From NCBI GenBank assembly GCA_904501895.1, contig CAJGCX010000050.1, positions 1 to 11,481 of the forward strand: a DNA stretch of 11,481 nucleotides, in the 5' to 3' direction. This DNA is from Clostridiaceae bacterium. Its GTDB lineage: Bacteria; Bacillota; Clostridia; Oscillospirales; Acutalibacteraceae. Position 1 is the stretch's first letter; every line of letters begins with the position of its first letter. Position numbers and translations under genes: made by a program. Below the pieces are notes generated by a model. That model ran no database searches and was not told the origin of the DNA. It saw only the letters and a program-made list of their open reading frames with translations. Positions 6,811-11,481 of this stretch are shown here, piece by piece.

Positions 6811-7896
6811 ATGAAAAAAAGAAACAGTGCATATCTTATTCTTGAAGATGGAACCGTATTTCAAGGCTTCTCAATGGGTAAAATCGGCACAACAATCGGT
6901 GAGGTAGTTTTTAATACATGTACCTCTGCTTATACGGATATTCTTTCTGACCCTACATATTATGGTCAGATTGTAGCACAGACTTATCCTCTTGCTGCGA
7001 ATCGTGGTGTTGCACCTGATACTGATGGAAGCAAGATTATGTCAAACGGATATATTGTCCGTGAGTGGTGCGACGTTTATTCTGATGGTAACGAAATGAA
7101 CCTTGACGATTATCTTAAGAGCATTGATATTGTTGGCATCTGTGGTATTGACACTCGTCGTCTTACAAGATATTTAAGAGATAAGGGTTATGTAAATGGT
7201 GCAATTACTGATTTTCTTGATAATAAGGATAAGCTTCTTGAGGATATTAAAAATTACACAATTTCAGGTGCTGTCCGTGAAATTTCAATAAAAGAACCGG
7301 TTGAAATGAAGGGCGAAAACGCAAAATATAACGTAGTTGCAATCGACTATGGTTCACCTCGTAAACAGCTTAACGCATTTTTACTTAACGGCTGTAATGT
7401 TACATTCGTTCCCGCATTTACAACTCCTGAAGAGATTATGAAATATTCACCTGATGGCGTTGTCCTTTGTGACGGTCCTGCCGACCCTGACGATGAACCA
7501 CTTCTCATTGAGAATATCAAAAAGCTTACAGAACAGGGCGTTCCTGTATTTGCAATAGGTCTTGGTCATCAGATGTTAGCCTTGGCAATGGGATTTAAGA
7601 TTGTCAAAATGGCAAAGGGGCACAGAGGCTCAAATCAGCCTGTTATTATTTCGGGTACAAACACTATAATGATTACTGACCAGAATCACGGTTATTCAGT
7701 TGATGCTGACTCCGTAGATTCATCAGTTGCAGATATTATAATGACAAATATCAACGACAATACAGTTGAGGGACTTAAATATAATAAATTCACAGGTCTT
7801 TCTGTTCAGTTTACACCAAAGGGTGACGAGGACAGTAGTACAGGATTTATTATTCGTGATTTCTTTAAAATGATGGATGGTGAAAACAATGAGTAA
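6811..7896 (+). CDS. carA: Carbamoyl-phosphate synthase small-subunit homologue lacking its glutaminase catalytic triad
   Basis: A 361-residue protein collinear with CarA, which in working enzymes splits glutamine and passes ammonia to CarB. The N-terminal CarA domain is well kept: LILEDGTVFQG, GEVVFNT, YTDILSDPTYYGQIV and GIDTRRLTRYLRDKG. The class I glutamine amidotransferase domain begins near residue 173 (VVAIDYG). Its nucleophile elbow, normally GICLGHQ, reads AIGLGHQ, with Gly250 in place of Cys. The C-terminal His-Pro-Glu reads Thr335-Pro-Lys337. The usual NGPGDP reads DGPADP. All three triad residues are therefore replaced and glutamine hydrolysis is not expected, although ALAMG, the GHRG turn and QNHGYSVD survive. 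ATG 6811 is chosen for the AAAGGTGA site before it; an in-frame GTG at 6802 lies inside that site. It overlaps carB by 8 bases. The fold assignment is certain, the function is not: it could be a pseudoenzyme or the non-catalytic partner of the CarB-like protein. Confidence 0.93.
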   Translation: MKKRNSAYLILEDGTVFQGFSMGKIGTTIGEVVFNTCTSAYTDILSDPTYYGQIVAQTYPLAANRGVAPDTDGSKIMSNGYIVREWCDVYSDGNEMNLDDYLKSIDIVGICGIDTRRLTRYLRDKGYVNGAITDFLDNKDKLLEDIKNYTISGAVREISIKEPVEMKGENAKYNVVAIDYGSPRKQLNAFLLNGCNVTFVPAFTTPEEIMKYSPDGVVLCDGPADPDDEPLLIENIKKLTEQGVPVFAIGLGHQMLALAMGFKIVKMAKGHRGSNQPVIISGTNTIMITDQNHGYSVDADSVDSSVADIIMTNINDNTVEGLKYNKFTGLSVQFTPKGDEDSSTGFIIRDFFKMMDGENNE

Positions 7897-10843
7897 ATAT
7901 AACAAAATTCTCGTTCTTGGTGCAGGACCTATAAAAATCGGTCAGTCACTTGAATTTGACTATTCTGCTTTACAGGTTTGCCGTGCTTTGAAGGAAGAGG
8001 GTATTACTGTAATTTTTGCTAATTCAACACCATCTGCATTATCGACTGATAAGACTTATGCTGACAGAGTGTATATTGAACCACTCAACATTGAAAGTGT
8101 AAAAAGAATTCTTGAAAAGGAAAAGCCAGATGCACTTCTTTCAACTGCAGGTGGTGACGAAAGCCTTGAATTAAGCCTTGAACTTGCTCAGAATGGCTAC
8201 CTTGATGAAACAAATACTATTCTTATTGGTATAAATCAGGAAGTTATCAGAAGCGTTAAAAATAGACATTCATTTACAGACGTACTTAATGAAATGGATG
8301 AGCCAACTGTACCTGCACTTGTTGTAAATGGTGTAGAAGAGGCTTGTGACTTTGCTGATAAGGTAGGTTACCCTGTAATTGTTCGTCCTGCATACACTCC
8401 TGACCGTGAAAGTGCTGAATATTGCTATGACCGTGAAAGCCTTTGGGTTAAGGCAGAAAAGAGTCTTGAAGCATCAATCGTTAGTCAGATTCTTATTGAA
8501 AAAAGTATTGCAGGTTGGAAGGAAATCGAATTTGAGGTTATCCGTGATAAGGATAATAACTGTTTAAGTGTCTCAAGTGTTGAGAGTATCGACCCTGTTG
8601 GTATTCATACAGGTGACAGTATCGTTGTTATTCCTGCCCAGACACTTACTGACCCTGAATTTACTAAGCTTCGTCGTGCATCAAGAAAGATTGTTTCTAA
8701 ATTAGGCGTTGAGGGTAGTTGTAATGTTCAGTTTGCTTTAAGTCCTGATGGAAAGCAGTATTTTATTACAGGTATTGACCCACGTGTGAGCCGTACATCT
8801 GCTCTTGTTTCAAAGGCAACAGGCTATCGAATTGCTTACGTTTCAGCAAAAATTGCACTTGGTAAATCACTTTTTGAGATTGAGAATGACGTTACAGGCT
8901 GTACAACTGCTTGTAATGAGCCTGCTATGGATTACTGTGCAGTTAAGTTCCCAAAATGGTCATTTGAAAGCTTTGATAAAGCAAGTAGAACACTTGGAAC
9001 AATGATGAAAGCAACAGGTGAGAGCCTTACTATCGGTACAGGCTTTGAGCTTGCATTTATGAAGGGTGTTCGTAGTGTTAATAAGAATCATTTACCACAC
9101 CTTGAAAATAATGAATCACTTACTGATGCAGATTTAAATGAAATCATCAGAAAATCTGATGATAACCGTATTTTTGCAATTTACGAGGCACTTTTAAGAG
9201 GCGTTTCAGTTGATGAATTAAATGCAATTACAAATATCGACAAATGGTTCTTAAATAAATTCAAAAATATTGCAGAAACTGAAAATTTACTTAAGGAAAA
9301 ATTCAGTAAAGATGTTTACGAGTCTGCTAAAAATATGGGCTTTACTGACAAGGCAATCGAAGAAATCACAGGTACAGAAATCGAAAATTCACTTTCTGCT
9401 GTCTTCAATAGCGTTGATACCTGTTCAGCAGAATTTGATGCTCAGAAACCATACTTCTATTCAGTTTATGGAACAGATAATGAAGCAGAAATTTTCATAA
9501 ATGCTAATAAAAATAACAAGAAAAAAGTTCTTGTTGTGGGTAGTGGACCTTCTGTTACAGGACGAAGCGGTGATAATGATTACTGTACAGTTCATTGCAT
9601 TAATTCTCTTAAAGCACAGGGCTTTGAGGTTGTAGTTATTAACAATAACCCAGCATCAGTTACAACTGATTACAATGTTGCTGACAGAGTTTACATTGAC
9701 CCATTGAGTAGTGAAGATATTCTTAATGTTGTAAAAACTGAAAAGCCTCAGTATGCAGTTGTTCTCTTCGGTGGAGAAGTTGCAATCAAAACATCAAAGC
9801 TTTTACAGGAAAATGGTGTTGAAATATTAGGCGCTGATTACGATTTCTATCGTAAAATTACAAATAAAATTGAATTCTTTGATATTCTTGACTATGCAAA
9901 TGTTAAGCATACAAGCAGTAAAAAGCTTTTTGTTGGTACTTGTATTGAAGCACACGTTATTTCTGATGGTGAAAGCTACTTTGTACCTGCACTTTGTGAG
10001 CATATTGAAAAAGCCCATATTAATTCGGGTGACTCAATTTCAGTTGTACCAACTGTTAGTGTAAACGACTCAATGCTTGAAACTGTTGAGGAATACATTA
10101 ATAATATCATTTATGAATTGTCATTTAAGGGTGCTTTGGATATTCAGTTTGTTGTATTTGACAATGACCTTTATGTTACAAAAGCATCAATCACAAATAC
10201 AGCTCTTGTTCCTTTTGTGTCAAAGGCATCAGGCTTTGATGTTGTTGATATGGCTGTACGTTGTATGGCAGGAGAAAAGCTTTCAGTTACAGGAATTAAC
10301 AAAATCAGCAATAATTATTATGTAAGAGTACCTGTCTTCAGCTTTGAAAAGCTTAAGGGTGACGATATGCTCCTTGGTGAAAAGACAAAGTCAACAGGTG
10401 ATGTTCTTAGTATCGGTGATACATTTGATAATGCTCTTTTAAAGGGTATGATTGCTTCCGGTATGAGAATTAAGAGAACAGGCTCCGTGCTTGTTTCTGT
10501 AAGTGAAAGTGATAAGGCAGATACTGCAAAAATGGCAGATGAATTTTTAGCACAGGGCTTCAGGATTTATGCTACAAGCGATACTGCAAAAATTCTTAAC
10601 TCAAATCATATTGCTACAAATACTGCAAGCTGTGAACAGGCTATTGAAATGATTAATTCAAATAAATTCTCTTATGTTGTTTCTACTCTTCAGCATAATA
10701 AAAATACAGATGAAGAAATTATTCGTCGTACTGCTCTTATGAAGAAAGTGCCTGTATTCACATCTGTTCAGAGTGCTTACACATTCTCAAAATCTCTTGC
10801 AAATAACAATGTTATGGAAGAGTTGGAGGTTACAGATATATGA
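7889..10843 (+). CDS. carB: Carbamoyl-phosphate synthase large-subunit homologue with degraded ATP-grasp sites
   Basis: A 984-residue homologue of CarB (about 1,070 residues in Escherichia coli), which uses two ATP to make carbamoyl phosphate for arginine and pyrimidines. Order of parts: first half from LGAGPIKIGQ (residues 1 to about 395), oligomerisation region (about 400-540), second half from VLVVGSGPS (about 545-860), and MGS-like allosteric domain (about 865-984). In the first half the glycine-rich loop after RPAYT is PDRESAE (171-177), and of the metal ligands Gln281 is kept while Glu and Asn are Gly295 and Asp297. GIHTGDS and PAQTLTD remain. In the second half about 60 residues are missing near residue 675, removing the RPSY/glycine-loop part of the fold; Gln753 is kept, but Lys765 and Ser767 replace Glu and Asn. 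Neither phosphorylation step is expected to work. ATG 7889 is chosen for GGTGA 5 bases upstream; the ATG at 7877 has no such site. It overlaps carA and ruvX. Confidence 0.93.
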   Translation: MSKYNKILVLGAGPIKIGQSLEFDYSALQVCRALKEEGITVIFANSTPSALSTDKTYADRVYIEPLNIESVKRILEKEKPDALLSTAGGDESLELSLELAQNGYLDETNTILIGINQEVIRSVKNRHSFTDVLNEMDEPTVPALVVNGVEEACDFADKVGYPVIVRPAYTPDRESAEYCYDRESLWVKAEKSLEASIVSQILIEKSIAGWKEIEFEVIRDKDNNCLSVSSVESIDPVGIHTGDSIVVIPAQTLTDPEFTKLRRASRKIVSKLGVEGSCNVQFALSPDGKQYFITGIDPRVSRTSALVSKATGYRIAYVSAKIALGKSLFEIENDVTGCTTACNEPAMDYCAVKFPKWSFESFDKASRTLGTMMKATGESLTIGTGFELAFMKGVRSVNKNHLPHLENNESLTDADLNEIIRKSDDNRIFAIYEALLRGVSVDELNAITNIDKWFLNKFKNIAETENLLKEKFSKDVYESAKNMGFTDKAIEEITGTEIENSLSAVFNSVDTCSAEFDAQKPYFYSVYGTDNEAEIFINANKNNKKKVLVVGSGPSVTGRSGDNDYCTVHCINSLKAQGFEVVVINNNPASVTTDYNVADRVYIDPLSSEDILNVVKTEKPQYAVVLFGGEVAIKTSKLLQENGVEILGADYDFYRKITNKIEFFDILDYANVKHTSSKKLFVGTCIEAHVISDGESYFVPALCEHIEKAHINSGDSISVVPTVSVNDSMLETVEEYINNIIYELSFKGALDIQFVVFDNDLYVTKASITNTALVPFVSKASGFDVVDMAVRCMAGEKLSVTGINKISNNYYVRVPVFSFEKLKGDDMLLGEKTKSTGDVLSIGDTFDNALLKGMIASGMRIKRTGSVLVSVSESDKADTAKMADEFLAQGFRIYATSDTAKILNSNHIATNTASCEQAIEMINSNKFSYVVSTLQHNKNTDEEIIRRTALMKKVPVFTSVQSAYTFSKSLANNNVMEELEVTDI

Positions 10844-11256
10844 TTATTATGTCTGTAGATTACGGTGATGTGAGAACGGGAATCGCTGTTTGCGACAAAA
10901 TGCAGATTTTAGCATCTCCTGTTTGTGTAATTACTGAAAAGGACAGAGAACGATTAGCAGAGAAGGTAAAGGAAATTGCAATTGAAAGAAAAGTTGAACG
11001 AATTTGTGTTGGCGTTCCGCAAAATATGGATGGAAGCTATGGTTTTCGTAGTGAAGCCTGTCGTGAATTCGGTGAGCTTTTAAAAGAAGTTACAGGCATT
11101 GATGTCGATTATCAGAACGAAAGACTTACTACTGTTTCTGCTCACAATATTCTCAATGCAGTTGATGTCCGTGGCAAAAAGAGAAAAGCAGTTGTCGATG
11201 CTGTTTCTGCTGTCCTCATTCTTGAGGATTATATGAATTCAATTAAAAATAAATAG
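10840..11256 (+). CDS. ruvX: RuvX/YqgF family putative Holliday junction resolvase (pre-16S rRNA nuclease)
   Basis: A 138-residue cytosolic RNase H-fold nuclease of normal family length. YqgF proteins are linked to 16S rRNA 5'-end maturation and to Holliday junction resolution; which applies here cannot be told from sequence. The acidic catalytic residues are in place: Asp7 in VDYGDVRTGIA, Glu94 in QNERLTT and Asp120 in VDAVSAVLILEDYM. VGVPQNMDGS corresponds to the conserved VGLPLNMDG motif. The ATG at 10840 overlaps the carB stop as ATGA, and GGAGG (10825-10829) lies 10 bases upstream inside carB, so translation is coupled. A second in-frame ATG at 10849 is 19 bases from that site and less likely. 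It is the last gene of the carA-carB-ruvX unit; a strong terminator follows. In many Firmicutes this gene sits near alaS, so the carAB-like neighbour is unusual. Confidence 0.93.
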   Translation: MIIMSVDYGDVRTGIAVCDKMQILASPVCVITEKDRERLAEKVKEIAIERKVERICVGVPQNMDGSYGFRSEACREFGELLKEVTGIDVDYQNERLTTVSAHNILNAVDVRGKKRKAVVDAVSAVLILEDYMNSIKNK

Positions 11257-11280
11257 CTGACACAAAATAACAAAATTTAA

Positions 11281-11316
11281 GCCTGGTACTATTGTAAAAT
11301 GGTATCAGGCTTTTTT
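11281..11316 (+). terminator. Terminator of the carA-carB-ruvX unit
   Basis: GCCTGGTAC (11281-11289) pairs with GTATCAGGC (11302-11310) over 9 bp with one G-T wobble, around a 12-base loop, followed by six T. The two A before the stem can extend it with the first T of the run. It lies 24 bases after the ruvX stop and ends just before the spoIIGA ribosome binding site. Confidence 0.9.
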
Positions 11317-11330
11317 GTGTGGTGATTTTA

Positions 11331-11481
11331 TTGATTGTTTATGTTGATGTGTTAATAGTACTCAATACACTTGTGAATTATTTCATTCTCCTCGGTGTGC
11401 GAAAAATTACAAGAGCATATACAGTACATTGGAGAATAGCATTAGGTGCATTGTCAGCAGGATTTTCATCATTACTAATAT
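11331..11481 (+). CDS. spoIIGA: Sporulation sigma-E factor-processing peptidase SpoIIGA, N-terminus only
   Basis: In sporulating Firmicutes SpoIIGA is the membrane aspartic-type protease that cuts pro-sigma-E in the mother cell after a signal from SpoIIR. Only the first 50 residues are visible. They read as the start of its multi-pass membrane domain: IVYVDVLIVLNTLVNYFIL is a first membrane helix with the family's typical YxDVLxxxN-xxVxY pattern. A basic loop (RKITRAYTVHWR) follows, then a second hydrophobic segment (ALGALSAGFSSLLI). The start is taken as TTG at 11331, because this puts the initiator exactly where family members begin and GGTGAT (11321-11326) precedes it; GTG at 11319 or 11322 would lie in or before that site. 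The gene continues beyond the window, where sigE and sigG would be expected. The window ends before the protease domain, so activity cannot be judged. Confidence 0.82.
   Translation, partial: MIVYVDVLIVLNTLVNYFILLGVRKITRAYTVHWRIALGALSAGFSSLLI

Noticed and set aside
6811..10843. Calling carA and carB pseudogenes.
   Set aside because: No stops or frameshifts, good start signals, overlapping coupled genes and conserved non-catalytic motifs argue for expressed proteins, so they are kept as coding genes with lost active sites.
11292..11299. TTGTAAAA as a Spo0A box for spoIIGA.
   Set aside because: It differs from the TTGTCRAA consensus at the key C, sits in the loop of the ruvX terminator, and is too close to the start codon; AT-rich DNA gives such matches by chance.

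Overview
The window reads as AT-rich chromosomal DNA of a spore-forming member of the Clostridia, most likely Oscillospiraceae/Ruminococcaceae. The case rests on a SpoIIGA N-terminus at the right edge, a BofC-type small exported protein, strong AGGAGG/GGTGA-type ribosome binding sites, sigma-A promoters of the TTGAAA-17-TATAAT kind, and protein sequences that look clostridial. The placement is by eye; no search was run. There are no RNA genes, insertion sequences, phage genes or CRISPR arrays, and no stretch over 300 bases lacks a gene.

Layout from left to right: (1) the 3' two thirds of fhs (formate-tetrahydrofolate ligase), closed by a perfect hairpin terminator; (2) a textbook promoter and a large cytosolic (alpha/alpha)6-type glycoside hydrolase; (3) a convergent BofC-like gene on the minus strand whose stop codon overlaps the hydrolase stop, with the hydrolase's apparent terminator inside it; (4) a divergent promoter region with a 10-bp inverted repeat; (5) a class A penicillin-binding protein with its own terminator; (6) a tightly packed three-gene unit, carA-like (8-bp overlap) carB-like (4-bp overlap) ruvX, ending in a strong terminator; (7) the start of spoIIGA, apparently with a TTG start codon.

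The main result is the carA/carB pair. Both are full open frames with good ribosome binding sites and clear homology along their length to the two subunits of carbamoyl-phosphate synthase. Read residue by residue, however, the catalytic machinery is gone. CarA has Gly, Thr and Lys where the glutaminase Cys, His and Glu should be. CarB has lost the glycine-rich ATP loop and two metal ligands in its first ATP-grasp half. Its second half lacks about 60 residues of the ATP-grasp fold plus the metal ligands. The N-terminal CarA fold, the CarB backbone and the C-terminal allosteric (MGS-like) domain remain recognisable. This looks like a maintained pair of pseudoenzymes, not decay in progress, and it is translationally coupled to ruvX. 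What it does is unknown; a nucleotide-sensing or scaffold role is only a hypothesis.

The remaining genes are conventional: one-carbon metabolism (fhs), intracellular sugar hydrolysis, peptidoglycan synthesis, Holliday junction/RNA processing (ruvX) and sporulation (bofC-like, spoIIGA).
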